From Sporosarcina ureae (GTDB taxonomy: Bacteria > Bacillota > Bacilli > Bacillales_A > Planococcaceae): 64,000 nt of DNA. A program made the position numbers and the translations under genes. Shown piece by piece: positions 35,294 to 46,192 of the stretch. The stretch spans positions 1 through 64,000 of the forward strand of contig NZ_JARIEA010000042.1 of the NCBI RefSeq assembly GCF_029267015.1. The letters run 5' to 3'. A model generated the notes under the pieces. The model worked only from the letters and a program-made list of their open reading frames with translations. It did no database searches and was not told the DNA's origin. Position 1 is the stretch's first letter. The number at the start of each line of letters is the position of its first letter.

Positions 35294-36095
35294 AAAACCG
35301 TTACGTTTTATATATGCCACACCATATGCAGCTTGGTTATTATTATTTGTACTAGCACCGATCGTTGTGATCGTGTATTATTCATTTTTCGATTTATCCG
35401 GCCATTTAACGTTGGCTAACTATCGGAATTTCTTTACATCGATTTATTTCAAATTAACGATGAGCTCATTTTGGTATGCCTTTCTCATAACTTTTTTTGC
35501 TTTATTGATCTCCTATCCAACAGCTTATTTCTTAACTAAGACGAAGCATAAGCAGTTGTGGTTATTGCTCATTATCATTCCTTCGTGGATTAATCTGTTG
35601 TTAAAGACCTATGCCTTTATTGGGTTGATGGGGATTTATGGACCGATTAATGCCTTTTTGGAAACGATTGGTATAGGTAGTCAGCAAATATTATTTACGG
35701 ATTTTAGTTTTGTGTTTGTTTCTGTATATATCTTTATTCCATTTATGATTTTACCGATTTTTAACTCCTTAGATAAAATCAATCCAGCACTTCTTGATGC
35801 GTCGAAGGATTTAGGGGCGAATGCATGGGTAACGTTTAAACGGGTGATTTGGCCATTGACAATAGATGGCGTGAAATCGGGTGTACAAGTCGTGTTCATT
35901 CCGGCTCTGTCTTTATTTATGATTACTCGCTTAATTGCAGGGAATAAAGTAATCACACTGGGTACTGCGATTGAACAGCAATTCCTCGTGACTCAAAACT
36001 GGGGGATGGGTTCGACAATTGCCGTATTCCTGATCATTTTCATGTTCTTAATTATGGTACTGACGTCAGGCAAAGAGAGGGGCATAACTAAATGA
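35283..36095 (+). CDS. potB: polyamine ABC transporter permease PotB
   Basis: 270-residue membrane subunit with six helices and the EAA-loop consensus [19 protein letters not shown] that docks on PotA. ATG 35283 is preceded by TTGGAG and overlaps the potA stop region by 11 bp. The longer frame from 35229 would lie inside the PotA reading frame without a ribosome site. Confidence 0.92.
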   Translation: MRNKKPLRFIYATPYAAWLLLFVLAPIVVIVYYSFFDLSGHLTLANYRNFFTSIYFKLTMSSFWYAFLITFFALLISYPTAYFLTKTKHKQLWLLLIIIPSWINLLLKTYAFIGLMGIYGPINAFLETIGIGSQQILFTDFSFVFVSVYIFIPFMILPIFNSLDKINPALLDASKDLGANAWVTFKRVIWPLTIDGVKSGVQVVFIPALSLFMITRLIAGNKVITLGTAIEQQFLVTQNWGMGSTIAVFLIIFMFLIMVLTSGKERGITK

Positions 36096-36889
36096 AGAAA
36101 CTGGGTAGTTTGCCGAGAATTTATTTGGCGGCAGTCTTTGTAATTTTATATGCTCCTATTTTTTATCTCATTTATTACTCCTTCAACTCAGGAGGCGGGA
36201 TGTCGCATTTCGAATCATTCACATTGGAACATTATCAAGCAGTGTTTCAAGATACGCGGCTTTTAATTATTGTGATGAATACTGTAATTATTGCATTATT
36301 GTCTGCCTTACTTTCTACGACAATAGGTGTAATAGGTGCGCTTGCAATCTATTTCATGAAAAATAAGTCTGCGCGTAAAACGGTGTTGTCGCTGAATAAT
36401 ATTTTAATTGTTAGCCCGGATGTCATTATTGGTGCGTCATTCTTAATATTATTCACGCTAATTGGAGTGAGGTTAGGTTTTGCTTCGGTGCTGATTTCTC
36501 ATATTGCCTTCAGTATACCTATAGTCGTCATCATGGTATTACCGAAATTGCTGGAAATGAGTACTACGTTAATAGACGCAGCACTCGATTTAGGGGCGTC
36601 ACGTAAAGATATATTGACACGTGTTATATTGCCATATATTAAGCCGGGTATTTTCGCAGGATTTTTCCTTGCTTTAACCTACTCACTTGATGACTTTGCA
36701 GTTACCTTTTTCGTCACAGGAAATGGCTTCTCGACATTATCAGTAGAGATTTATTCTATGGCGCGAACAGGAATCACATTGACAATTAATGCTCTATCGG
36801 GATTGATCTTCTTGATCACAATCGTGTTGGTGCTTGGGTATTATTATGTTGGAAATAAAGCAAAGTCACCTCAGGGGGTGAAGAAATGA
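36092..36889 (+). CDS. potC: polyamine ABC transporter permease PotC
   Basis: 265 residues, six helices, EAA loop LIDAALDLGASRKDILTRVILP. The ATGA overlap with potB (4 bp) indicates translational coupling. Second permease of the heterodimer. Confidence 0.92.
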   Translation: MKKLGSLPRIYLAAVFVILYAPIFYLIYYSFNSGGGMSHFESFTLEHYQAVFQDTRLLIIVMNTVIIALLSALLSTTIGVIGALAIYFMKNKSARKTVLSLNNILIVSPDVIIGASFLILFTLIGVRLGFASVLISHIAFSIPIVVIMVLPKLLEMSTTLIDAALDLGASRKDILTRVILPYIKPGIFAGFFLALTYSLDDFAVTFFVTGNGFSTLSVEIYSMARTGITLTINALSGLIFLITIVLVLGYYYVGNKAKSPQGVKK

Positions 36890-37959
36890 AAGGATTAGTG
36901 AGCAGTGCAATAGCGATCCTACTTGTTTCGGGTGTTCTATTATTTACGAACTATCAGCTTGAACATAAAGCGGGACGTGCAGGTAAAGATACAATCACAG
37001 TTTACAACTGGGGCGAATATATTGATCCAGATCTTCTGAAGCAGTTTGAAGAAGAGGAAGGGATCAAAGTTATTTATGAAACATTTGATTCAAATGAAGG
37101 AATGATGGGAAAAATCGAACAAGGTGGAACTGCATATGATGTTACAGTTCCGTCTGAATACGCAGTGCAGATGATGGAAGAAAAGGATCTATTACTTCCG
37201 CTGGATTTCTCTAAAATTCCAAACATCAAACATATCGATCCATACTTTATGGACCTACCTTTTGATCCAGATAATCAGTATTCAATTCCGTACTTCTGGG
37301 GAACTGTAGGCATCGCGTATAATGCTTCATTATTAAATGGCCAGACGTTTGAAAGCTGGGAAAGTTTATGGGATGCGTCATTGCGTCAAAAACTTATTAT
37401 AGTGGATAGTGCGCGTGAAGTGATTGGCGTGTCGTTAAATTCGCTCGGTTACTCATTGAACTCCACCAGTCTCCAAGAACTTAAAGAAGCAACGGACAAG
37501 TTGGAAACGATGGGCCCGAACGTCAAAGCTGTGATCGGTGATGAAGTCACACAGTTAATGATTAATAATGAAGCATCCGTAGCTTTGACTTGGTCAGGGC
37601 AAGCAGCAGATATGATTTCGGAGAATGAAGATATTGATTACATTGTGCCTGAAGAAGGTTCAAATCTATGGTTCGATAATATAGTCATCCCGAGAACATC
37701 AACAAATATCGAAGGTGCCTATAAATTTATAAACTTCATGCTTGATCCTGAAGTGGCGGCGCAAAATGCAGAATATGTTGGCTATTCCACGCCGAACATT
37801 TCAGCATTAACGTTTATGGATGAAGAAATCACAGAAGATGAACGATTTTATCCAGACGAAGAAGCGAGAGAGAATCTAGAAGTGTATGAAAATTTAGGAT
37901 TAGAAACACTTGGGGTGTATAATGAGTTATTCCTGAAATTCAAAATGGGATTGCGATAA
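36886..37959 (+). CDS. potD: polyamine-binding protein PotD
   Basis: 357-residue extracytoplasmic receptor (spermidine/putrescine-binding family). The mature part opens with DTITVYNWGEYID, the classical PotD/PotF start, and has WGTVGIAYN and WSGQAADM blocks. It has a hydrophobic N-terminal segment (residues 6-22), but no Cys after it, so it lacks the usual Gram-positive lipobox and may stay anchored by an uncleaved helix. ATGA overlap with potC. Specificity between spermidine and putrescine is not decided. Confidence 0.9.
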   Translation: MKGLVSSAIAILLVSGVLLFTNYQLEHKAGRAGKDTITVYNWGEYIDPDLLKQFEEEEGIKVIYETFDSNEGMMGKIEQGGTAYDVTVPSEYAVQMMEEKDLLLPLDFSKIPNIKHIDPYFMDLPFDPDNQYSIPYFWGTVGIAYNASLLNGQTFESWESLWDASLRQKLIIVDSAREVIGVSLNSLGYSLNSTSLQELKEATDKLETMGPNVKAVIGDEVTQLMINNEASVALTWSGQAADMISENEDIDYIVPEEGSNLWFDNIVIPRTSTNIEGAYKFINFMLDPEVAAQNAEYVGYSTPNISALTFMDEEITEDERFYPDEEARENLEVYENLGLETLGVYNELFLKFKMGLR

Positions 37960-37995
37960 AACAAGTAACTATTCGCAATAGCGAGGAGTAATGAG

Positions 37996-38655
37996 ATGAA
38001 AAAGGAATTTGTAGTGATTGGCTTGGGGCGTTTTGGTGGTAGCATCGTCAAGGAATTAATTGAGCTCGAAGCGGACGTGATGGCGATTGATAAGTCACAA
38101 GAACGTGTGGAAGAGTTTGCGAATATCGCAACCCAGGCAGTGGCGGTCGATACGACAGATGAAGCAGCATTGCGTTCATTAGGTATACGAAATTTCGAAC
38201 ATGTTGTAATCGCGATTGGGGAAAATATTCAAGCGAGTATTCTGACTACGTTGATTTTAAAAGAAATCGGTGTACAACGTATTACTGTAAAAGCGCAAAA
38301 TGATTACCATGAAAAAGTATTACGTAAAATCGGTGCGGATCAAGTCGTTCACCCTGAGCGTGACATGGGGAAGCGAATCGCTAACAACTTGGTTTCGAAT
38401 AATATTTTAGATTATCTGGAGTTGTCCGATGAATATTCCATCGTGGAAATTCAAGCCAATAACCATATCGCCGGCTCTTCGTTGATCGATTTAGATATTC
38501 GCGCGAAGTATGGCGTCAATATTGTGGCTATTAAACGGGGGACCCATATCCTAGTTTCTCCTCAAGCGATAGAGCAGATCGAAGTCAACGACGTTCTCAT
38601 TGTGATTGGCTCAGATTTAGATATCCACCGCTTCGAACGGAAGGCATTGCATTAA
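37996..38655 (+). CDS. ktrC: KtrC/KtrA-type RCK regulatory subunit of K+ uptake
   Basis: 219-residue cytoplasmic gating ring subunit. RCK_N with Rossmann loop GLGRFGGSIV (residues 9-18) and acidic residue of the second strand in MAIDKS, then RCK_C from about 135. In B. subtilis KtrC (YkqB) RCK_C binds c-di-AMP, which closes the channel. It lies directly before rnjA (convergent here), as in B. subtilis ykqB-ykqC. The channel partner is probably the gene at 18048. RBS GAGGAG with 9-10 nt spacing. Confidence 0.9.
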   Translation: MKKEFVVIGLGRFGGSIVKELIELEADVMAIDKSQERVEEFANIATQAVAVDTTDEAALRSLGIRNFEHVVIAIGENIQASILTTLILKEIGVQRITVKAQNDYHEKVLRKIGADQVVHPERDMGKRIANNLVSNNILDYLELSDEYSIVEIQANNHIAGSSLIDLDIRAKYGVNIVAIKRGTHILVSPQAIEQIEVNDVLIVIGSDLDIHRFERKALH

Positions 38656-38733
38656 TGAATAGATAGTGGATAACGTGGAATTTCCACTTTTCGCTCTAAA
38701 AACATTAATATTATTTACAGGAAGCAACAAATA

Positions 38734-38817
38734 AAAAACTGAAGACATACTCCTAAACTACAGGAGTTGCCTTCAGTCTGAAGCAAGTGCTACTATGCAC
38801 TTGCTTTTTTTATAAAT
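38734..38817. terminator. double hairpin between ktrC and rnjA
   Basis: First hairpin: ACTGAAGACATACTCCT (38738-38754) against AGGAGTTGCCTTCAGT (38761-38776). Second: AAGCAAGTGC (38781-38790) against GCACTTGCTT (38796-38805), followed by TTTTTT. Convergent genes meet here. Confidence 0.88.
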
Positions 38818-38819
38818 TT

Positions 38820-40487
38820 TTAAAGTTCCATGATGACAGGAAGAATCATTGGTTTACGCTTCGTTTTTTCATATAAATACGGAACGAGCGTATCGATGAT
38901 GTCACCTTTTAGATTGTTGATGGAATCAGGTTTAGCAGCTAGTTTGCGCTGTAATGTCTTCGAAAGCATATATTGTGCTTCGTTGATCATTGCACCTGAT
39001 TCGCGCATGTAGACGAATCCACGTGAGATCAGGTCAGGACCGGATACTAAGCGGTTCTTTTTCGTGTCGATTGTCGCGACTACAATAACTAGACCATCTT
39101 CAGATAGGATTCGGCGGTCACGTAGCACGACGTTACCGATGTCGCCTATACCACTTCCATCGATATAGACATCGCCTGACGGTACGCGTCCTGCTAGTCT
39201 TGCTGTTGAATCAGTAAGTGCGAGGACATCGCCGTTGCCCATGATGAATATATTATCAGGCTCGACATCACAGTCTATCGCTAGTTGAGAGTGCATATTC
39301 ATCATACGGTATTCACCGTGAATTGGCATGAAGTATTTAGGTTTGATTAAACGTAACATGAGCTTCTGCTCTTCCTGAGATCCGTGTCCGGATGTGTGGA
39401 TGTTGTTCAATGGACCGTGTATAACTTCTGCACCTGCACGGAACAGTGAGTTAATCGCTTTGTTGACACTTAGTGTGTTGCCTGGGATAGGTGAAGATGA
39501 GAAGATTACTGTATCACCAGGTTGAATTTGTACTTGTCTATGTGTACCGTTTGCGATACGTGATAAAGCTGCCATCGGTTCACCTTGGCTACCCGTACAT
39601 AAGATCATTACTTTGTTGGCAGGAAGACGATTAAGCGATTGAGCATCCACGAATAAATCTTTTGGAGCGTCAATATAACCTAGTTCGCGACCAATTGTGA
39701 TTGCATTATCCATACTGCGACCAAAGACAGCGATTTTACGACCGAAGATCTGTGCTGATTCGATAACTTGTTGTAATCTGTGGATATTCGAAGCAAATGT
39801 AGCAAAAATAATTCGACCATCTACTGTACGGAAAATATCGTTTAAACTTTCTCCAACTTTACGTTCAGACATCGTAAAGTTAGGTACTTCTGCATTCGTA
39901 CTGTCTGATAATAAACAAAGTACGCCTTCGCTACCGATTTTCGCCATCTTATGCAAGTTGGCAGGTTCACCGACTGGCGTGAAGTCGAATTTAAAGTCTC
40001 CTGTATGGACGATATTACCAGAAGGAGTTTTCACTACTACTCCGAATGCATCAGGAATACTGTGCGTAGTTCTGAAGAATGACACTGCGGTTTTACGGAA
40101 TTTAATAAAATCATCTTCTTCGATTTCATGAATTTCCGTTGTACGCAATAATCCATGTTCTTCCAACTTATTGCGAAGTAATCCAATCGCAAGTTTACCA
40201 CCATAGACAGGAACATTCACTTTACGCAATAGATAAGGGATGCCACCAATATGGTCTTCATGACCATGTGTGATGAAAAGTCCTTTGATCTTATCGATAT
40301 TACGTTCGAGATAAGTATAATCTGGAATTACATAGTCAATACCTAGTAATTCATCTTCTGGGAATTTGATCCCAGCGTCAATAATAATAATTTCATCTTG
40401 AAATTGAATACAATACGTATTTTTACCGATTTCACCTAGTCCGCCTAGGGCAAAAACAGCTGTTTCATTATTTTTAATAGATTTCAT
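38820..40487 (-). CDS. rnjA: ribonuclease J1
   Basis: 555-residue metallo-beta-lactamase-fold RNase (beta-CASP group), a main mRNA- and rRNA-processing 5'-3' exonuclease/endonuclease of Firmicutes. Metal-binding motif HGHEDH at residues 74-79; later [17 protein letters not shown] and HTGDF motifs fit the family. It lies directly downstream of rpoY (3-bp gap), the same pairing as B. subtilis ykzG-rnjA. Start codon ATG 40487. Confidence 0.97.
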   Translation of the reverse strand: MKSIKNNETAVFALGGLGEIGKNTYCIQFQDEIIIIDAGIKFPEDELLGIDYVIPDYTYLERNIDKIKGLFITHGHEDHIGGIPYLLRKVNVPVYGGKLAIGLLRNKLEEHGLLRTTEIHEIEEDDFIKFRKTAVSFFRTTHSIPDAFGVVVKTPSGNIVHTGDFKFDFTPVGEPANLHKMAKIGSEGVLCLLSDSTNAEVPNFTMSERKVGESLNDIFRTVDGRIIFATFASNIHRLQQVIESAQIFGRKIAVFGRSMDNAITIGRELGYIDAPKDLFVDAQSLNRLPANKVMILCTGSQGEPMAALSRIANGTHRQVQIQPGDTVIFSSSPIPGNTLSVNKAINSLFRAGAEVIHGPLNNIHTSGHGSQEEQKLMLRLIKPKYFMPIHGEYRMMNMHSQLAIDCDVEPDNIFIMGNGDVLALTDSTARLAGRVPSGDVYIDGSGIGDIGNVVLRDRRILSEDGLVIVVATIDTKKNRLVSGPDLISRGFVYMRESGAMINEAQYMLSKTLQRKLAAKPDSINNLKGDIIDTLVPYLYEKTKRKPMILPVIMEL

Positions 40488-40490
40488 AAA

Positions 40491-40700
40491 TTAAACCTGC
40501 TCAATGTGGAAGGTTGGGGAAGCTTGTTCATAAGTTAAATGTTCGCCTTCCAACTTTTGCACGAATTCAATCATTAGATCACGATCTTTTAATCGATTGC
40601 GAACTTCTCTCTCGTCTTCAGCTTCTACGTACAAGCTAAGTGTGTTCTCGCGGACTGGAACTTCATGTACGTTTAAATGGTAATATACTTTGAAAATCAT
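40491..40700 (-). CDS. rpoY: RNA polymerase epsilon subunit RpoY
   Basis: 69-residue small subunit (YkzG/DUF1447) that associates with RNA polymerase. FKVYYH, VPVRENTLSLYVEA and DREVR... LEGEHLTYEQ... FHIEQV match the family. ATG 40700 is chosen: AAAGGAG is 8-9 nt before it and the family N-terminus is MIFKV; the frame runs 17 codons further up with no support. Cotranscribed with rnjA. Confidence 0.95.
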   Translation of the reverse strand: MIFKVYYHLNVHEVPVRENTLSLYVEAEDEREVRNRLKDRDLMIEFVQKLEGEHLTYEQASPTFHIEQV

Positions 40701-40769
40701 GTTAAACTCTCCTTTTACGTTCGTAATAATACATATCATCAATAATAGCATGCAATTTCCCTAAAATAA

Positions 40770-40800
40770 AGAAAAGCCCACCAATTACTTGGCGGGCGTA
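40770..40800 (-). terminator. terminator upstream of rpoY (ends the 23-residue ORF unit)
   Basis: AGCCCACCAA (40775-40784) pairs with TTGGCGGGCG (40789-40798) with one G-T pair. On the minus strand TTTTCTTTATT follows, so it stops transcription coming from the def side. Confidence 0.85.
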
Positions 40801-40805
40801 AAAGT

Positions 40806-40877
40806 CTAGGCAATCGTCTTTTTACCGAGCAGGCCATTAAGTCGTCTTAGCAGTTTGCGTTTTAGACGTTTATACAT
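40806..40877 (-). CDS. unlisted 23-residue basic peptide ORF
   Basis: On the minus strand ATG 40877 starts a 23-codon frame ending at TAG 40806. Nine of 23 residues are Lys or Arg; leucines alternate with them, suggesting an amphipathic helix (MYKRLKRKLLRR...). AAGGAG is 10 nt upstream, a consensus -35/-10 pair (40928-40900) precedes that, and a terminator (40770-40800) follows, making a complete monocistronic unit of about 120 bp. I do not recognise a family. It could be a membrane-active or RNA-binding micropeptide, or its RNA could matter more than the peptide. Confidence 0.45.
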   Translation of the reverse strand: MYKRLKRKLLRRLNGLLGKKTIA

Positions 40878-40899
40878 GGCATCATCACTCCTTGACAAG

Positions 40900-40928
40900 A
40901 CTGTAACAGAAATTCCTTGTCCTGTCAA
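40900..40928 (-). promoter_or_regulatory. promoter of the 23-residue ORF
   Basis: Minus-strand TTGACA (40928-40923) and TACAGT (40905-40900) with a 17-bp spacer. The predicted transcript starts about 15 nt before the ORF. It overlaps the 3' side of def (stop at 40940). Confidence 0.6.
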
Positions 40929-40939
40929 GTATAAACGCT

Positions 40940-41497
40940 TTACTCTCTGTCGAAAGCTGTAGCGTCGGGTATTTCTTTGTAAGGAGCACTTTCATCAATG
41001 TGATCATAGAACATGATGCCGTTTAAGTGATCCAACTCATGCTGGAAAGCGATTGCTGGCAATCCTTTCAAACGCTTCTTGATGACATTCCCTTCTTTAT
41101 CAAATGCTTTCACTGTAATCCTCGCATAACGGGGAACATATCCCGGAACTTCGCGATCTACTGATAAACAGCCTTCACCAGTCTCTATATAGGTTTTTTC
41201 GACAGAGTGACTAATGATCTTCGGATTAATTGCAATGAAGTTTTCCAATAAAATCTCGCCGTCAGGGATATGCAGAGCGAAAATTCTCTTTGACACGTTT
41301 ATTTGAGGAGCTGCCAAACCGATACCTGAACGTAAGCCATACTTTTCACACAGCTCATCGTCCTGGCTATTGACGATATACTCCAATATATCATCACATA
41401 ATTGACGATCTTCAGTACTTAAAGGAAAGTCTACCTCTTTTGCTTTCAAGCGCAACGTTGGATGACCTTCACGAATGATGTCTTTCATTAAAATCAT
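40940..41497 (-). CDS. def: peptide deformylase (type II)
   Basis: Removes the formyl group from nascent proteins. All three motifs are present: GIGLAAPQ, EGCLSV and QHELDH, the last two holding the metal-binding Cys and two His. 185 residues with the long insertions of Gram-positive type II enzymes. ATG 41497 is 9 nt after AGAGGA; the fourth-codon ATG is an alternative. Order rpoY-def matches the B. subtilis ykzG-defB region. Confidence 0.96.
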   Translation of the reverse strand: MILMKDIIREGHPTLRLKAKEVDFPLSTEDRQLCDDILEYIVNSQDDELCEKYGLRSGIGLAAPQINVSKRIFALHIPDGEILLENFIAINPKIISHSVEKTYIETGEGCLSVDREVPGYVPRYARITVKAFDKEGNVIKKRLKGLPAIAFQHELDHLNGIMFYDHIDESAPYKEIPDATAFDRE

Positions 41498-41677
41498 TTC
41501 TACTCTTCCTCTCGGATATATTAGGTATAGTTAGTATATAGCATAATCTACAATTTGCTTGTAGAACATGTGGATTAAGGGTATATAATCGTAAAAACTA
41601 ATTTCCTTTAATACAGTATAAACGAATGAGAAAAATGGTGAAAGAAAAAAGTATATAAAGCGACAGGAGGACGGTTG

Positions 41678-42307
41678 ATGAAGAAAATAGTTTGCGCAGT
41701 ATTCATACTGTTTCTATTAAGTAGTTGTTCAAAAGAACCTACTGTAGCGCAGCAATTTACGGATTTCTTAATCGCTGTGAATGAAAAAGAAAATAAGGGG
41801 AACAACTTTGGAAGGAAGTTAAACGAAAAGGAGCACAAAGAGCAGGAGTTATTTATTCAGCTAATGGAATTCACTAACCAACAAGATCCAGAAGTGAACG
41901 AGCGAGTAGTTGCATTGAAAAAGTCAGTTCGTGAACGGTCTATGTTGCTTGAGAAAGAGGAAAGTGCTGTTCGCGAGTCGAAGGAAACTATAGGGCAATT
42001 AGCTGAAAGTATGAATGAAATGGGTTTCACTAGTCAAGTAGAAGATGTAGTGAATGCTCTTAATGAACGTTCAGGAATACATGAAGCATTCATTTTGCAG
42101 TATAAAAAACTTTTAGATAGTCAAATGCAATTATATACGCAGCTGGAAGATCAATCCGTGCGAGAATTTGCGCTTCAAAAACATGTAAGTGAAGTGAATG
42201 ATCTAATTGCTGCCAGTCAGCAAACGCTAGTAGAGTTTAATGAAACGACTCGGGAAGTAAATCGATTAGCAGGTCGTGCATTAAAAAGTTTAGAACAACA
42301 AAAATAA
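41678..42307 (+). CDS. YkyA-family putative cell-wall-binding lipoprotein
   Basis: 209-residue lipoprotein with lipobox LLSSC (Cys17) and an otherwise long helical, Glu/Gln-rich mature part expected to form coiled coils. Sits between def and pdhA, exactly where ykyA lies in B. subtilis, and length and composition agree. The family's role at the cell wall is not established. ATG 41678 has AGGAGG 7 nt upstream; the preceding TTG is too close. Confidence 0.85.
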   Translation: MKKIVCAVFILFLLSSCSKEPTVAQQFTDFLIAVNEKENKGNNFGRKLNEKEHKEQELFIQLMEFTNQQDPEVNERVVALKKSVRERSMLLEKEESAVRESKETIGQLAESMNEMGFTSQVEDVVNALNERSGIHEAFILQYKKLLDSQMQLYTQLEDQSVREFALQKHVSEVNDLIAASQQTLVEFNETTREVNRLAGRALKSLEQQK

Positions 42308-42489
42308 GGAAGTATATAGTAGAAGGCAAGAATAGTCTAAAGAACTTTTGGGTGCAAAAGCTTCCACCTTATATATCTGCAATAGAAGTATAAAAAAGTG
42401 TGAACAAGCTTGAGACAGAAATTGCCCATGCATGATCTTAACAAGCGCTTTTAGGATAAAGATCATCGTATAGAATGCTAGTGAAAAAA
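42308..42489. other. intergenic stretch upstream of pdhA, nothing clear
   Basis: No reading frame with a ribosome site and no RNA gene is visible here. The terminator and promoter that follow are listed separately. Confidence 0.4.
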
Positions 42490-42538
42490 ATTCTGTACCA
42501 ACACAGAATCTGTATTGTGGTAGTACAGTTTTTTTGAA
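42490..42538 (+). terminator. terminator of the ykyA-like gene
   Basis: CTGTACCAACACAG (42494-42507) pairs imperfectly with CTGTATTGTGGTAGTACAG (42510-42528), followed by TTTTTTTG. Confidence 0.7.
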
Positions 42539-42579
42539 ATGATATATGTCAAACGGGTGAAAGTCTTTAATTACAATGG

Positions 42580-42608
42580 TTGACCAAGCGCTCAGTTTTG
42601 CGTATACT
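42580..42608 (+). promoter_or_regulatory. pdhABCD promoter
   Basis: TTGACC (42580-42585), 17-bp spacer, TATACT (42603-42608). The start codon of pdhA is 72 bp further on. Near-consensus, so strong basal expression is expected. Confidence 0.8.
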
Positions 42609-42619
42609 AAAAAATATAA

Positions 42620-43795
<1,176 letters not shown>

Positions 43796-43798
43796 CCC

Positions 43799-44776
43799 AT
43801 GGCAGAATTAACAATGATTCAAGCAATTACAGATGCACTACGTACTGAGCTGAAAGCAGATGAAAATGTATTGCTATTCGGTGAAGACGTTGGGGCTAAC
43901 GGAGGTGTCTTCCGTGCCACGGAAGGCCTTCATAAAGAATTTGGCGAAGAGCGAGTATTTGATACGCCGCTAGCTGAGTCTGGTATTGGCGGATTAGCAA
44001 TTGGGCTAGCGCTTACTGGTTTCCGTCCTATCATGGAAATTCAATTCTTCGGTTTTCTATTTGAAGTGATGGATTCTGTGAGTGGTCAAATCGCAAGAAT
44101 GAACTTTAGAACAGGTGGACACTTCAATGCGCCTATTACGATTCGCGCACCATTTGGCGGCGGTGTAGCAACACCTGAAATGCATGCGGATAGCCTAGAA
44201 GGTCTAGTAGCATCACAACCTGGTTTAACTGTCGTTATTCCTTCGACTCCTTACGATGCAAAAGGTCTACTGATCTCTGCAATCAAGAGTGACGATCCCG
44301 TTATTTTCTTGGAGCATATGAAATTATATCGTTCATTCAGACAGGAAGTACCTGAAGAAGAATATTCTATTCCTTTAGGAAAAGCTGATGTGAAACGTGA
44401 AGGTACAGATTTAACGATTGTCACATACGGCGCGATGGTTCAAGAAAGCCTAAAAGCTGCTGAAGCACTTGAAAAAGAAAATTACTCAGTGGAAGTAATC
44501 GACTTGCGCACAATTCAGCCACTTGACGTAGAAACAATTATCAAATCTGTTGAAAAAACAAACCGTGCAATAGTTGTACAAGAAGCGCAACGTCAGGCCG
44601 GAATTGCTGCTAACGTAGTAGCTGAAATAACGGAACGTGCAATCTTGAGCTTAGAAGCTCCTGTGCTCCGTGTAACATCGCCAGATACAGTCTATCCATT
44701 CGCGGCAGGCGAGAATACATGGTTGCCTAACGCGAAAGATATTGCAGCGAAAGCAAAAGAAGTTCTGACATTCTAA
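43799..44776 (+). CDS. pdhB: pyruvate dehydrogenase E1 beta subunit
   Basis: 325 residues of the transketolase-like E1 beta family ([40 protein letters not shown]). Forms the E1 heterotetramer with PdhA. ATG 43799 is preceded by GGAAAGGAG at the end of pdhA. Confidence 0.96.
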   Translation: MAELTMIQAITDALRTELKADENVLLFGEDVGANGGVFRATEGLHKEFGEERVFDTPLAESGIGGLAIGLALTGFRPIMEIQFFGFLFEVMDSVSGQIARMNFRTGGHFNAPITIRAPFGGGVATPEMHADSLEGLVASQPGLTVVIPSTPYDAKGLLISAIKSDDPVIFLEHMKLYRSFRQEVPEEEYSIPLGKADVKREGTDLTIVTYGAMVQESLKAAEALEKENYSVEVIDLRTIQPLDVETIIKSVEKTNRAIVVQEAQRQAGIAANVVAEITERAILSLEAPVLRVTSPDTVYPFAAGENTWLPNAKDIAAKAKEVLTF

Positions 44777-44810
44777 ATACTTATTGGACAATCCAGGAAG
44801 GGTGAATTAC

Positions 44811-46187
44811 GTGACTTATGAATTTCGATTACCAGACATTGGTGAAGGTATACACGAAGGGGAGATCGTCAAGTGGTTCGTTAAGCCAGGCGATGTAATC
44901 CAGGAAGATGATACATTACTAGAAGTACAAAATGATAAATCAGTAGTAGAAATTCCATCACCTGTATCGGGTACTGTAGAAGAAATTTATGTTTCTGAAG
45001 GTACCGTAGCAGTTGTTGGAGATAAATTGGTGCGTTTTGATGCGCCAGATCACGACATACCGGATCATGAAGATGATGACGAGGAAAGCGTAGACTCCTC
45101 GAAAGAAGAAGCGAGTGCGGAAAAATCCCATGAGCAAGTCGGGGAAGCTTTGGGAAGCGTAGATTCCAAAAAACCGGAACAGGCAACTGAGCAACAGCCG
45201 TCTACTGAATCGGAACAAGCGCAATCTTCTAATGCATCTCGCGGTGAAGTGGATGAAAATCGCCGTGTCATTGCGATGCCATCCGTACGTAAGTATGCAC
45301 GTGAAAATGATGTCACGATTGCACAAGTAGCAGGCAGTGGCAAAAATGGTCGTGTTTTAAAAGAAGATATAGATTCATTTAAATCAGGTGGACAACAACA
45401 ATCTGCGGCTGAATCAACAGAGTTACCACAAGATGCACAGACGCAAGCATCATCTGAAAAACAAGCGCCTGTCTTTGAAGGTGAATTCCCGGAAACACGC
45501 GAGAAATTGTCACCTATGCGAAAGGCAATCTCAAAAGCTATGTCGAACTCCAAACATACAGCAGCACATGTTACATTGCTGGATGAAGTGGATGTTACAG
45601 CGCTCGTAGCACACCGAAAAGAATTTAAAGCAATTGCAGCGGAAAGAGATATTAAATTAACGTATCTTCCTTATGTAGTGAAAGCACTTGTTGCTACTTT
45701 GCGTAAATTCCCGCAATTAAATACGTCATTAGATGATGAAACTGAAGAGTTAATTCAAAAACATTATTATAATATTGGAATTGCAGCAGATACAGACCGC
45801 GGCTTAATGGTACCGGTTGTGAAAAATGCAGATCGTAAATCCGTGTTCGCTATTTCGGATGAAGTGAATGAACTCGCTGGTAAAGCGCGTGACGGAAAAC
45901 TTCAAGCAGCAGAAATGAAAGGCGCATCATGTACGATCACGAATATTGGTTCAGCAGGTGGATTGTGGTTCACACCGATTATCAACCATCCAGAAGTAGC
46001 TATTTTAGGTGTCGGAAGAATTTCTGAAAAACCTGTAGTAAAAAATGGTGAAATTGTACCTGCACCTATGTTAGCATTATCTTTAGTGTTTGATCACAGA
46101 GTGATTGATGGCGTAACGGGGCAGTTAGCGTTAAACTATCTTAAGGAATTACTAAGTAACCCATCACTCTTATTAATGGAGGCGTAA
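44811..46187 (+). CDS. pdhC: dihydrolipoamide acetyltransferase (E2)
   Basis: 458 residues. N-terminal lipoyl domain with modified Lys43 in QNDKSVVEI, then a long Glu/Ser/Gln-rich flexible linker, a peripheral-subunit-binding domain ([10 protein letters not shown]... [11 protein letters not shown]), a second linker, and the acetyltransferase core with active-site HRVIDG near the C-terminus. GTG 44811 is 8 nt after AGGAAGGG and gives the family N-terminus [13 protein letters not shown]; the frame's TTG at 44784 has no site. One lipoyl domain. Confidence 0.95.
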   Translation: MTYEFRLPDIGEGIHEGEIVKWFVKPGDVIQEDDTLLEVQNDKSVVEIPSPVSGTVEEIYVSEGTVAVVGDKLVRFDAPDHDIPDHEDDDEESVDSSKEEASAEKSHEQVGEALGSVDSKKPEQATEQQPSTESEQAQSSNASRGEVDENRRVIAMPSVRKYARENDVTIAQVAGSGKNGRVLKEDIDSFKSGGQQQSAAESTELPQDAQTQASSEKQAPVFEGEFPETREKLSPMRKAISKAMSNSKHTAAHVTLLDEVDVTALVAHRKEFKAIAAERDIKLTYLPYVVKALVATLRKFPQLNTSLDDETEELIQKHYYNIGIAADTDRGLMVPVVKNADRKSVFAISDEVNELAGKARDGKLQAAEMKGASCTITNIGSAGGLWFTPIINHPEVAILGVGRISEKPVVKNGEIVPAPMLALSLVFDHRVIDGVTGQLALNYLKELLSNPSLLLMEA

Positions 46188-46192
46188 AGCAA

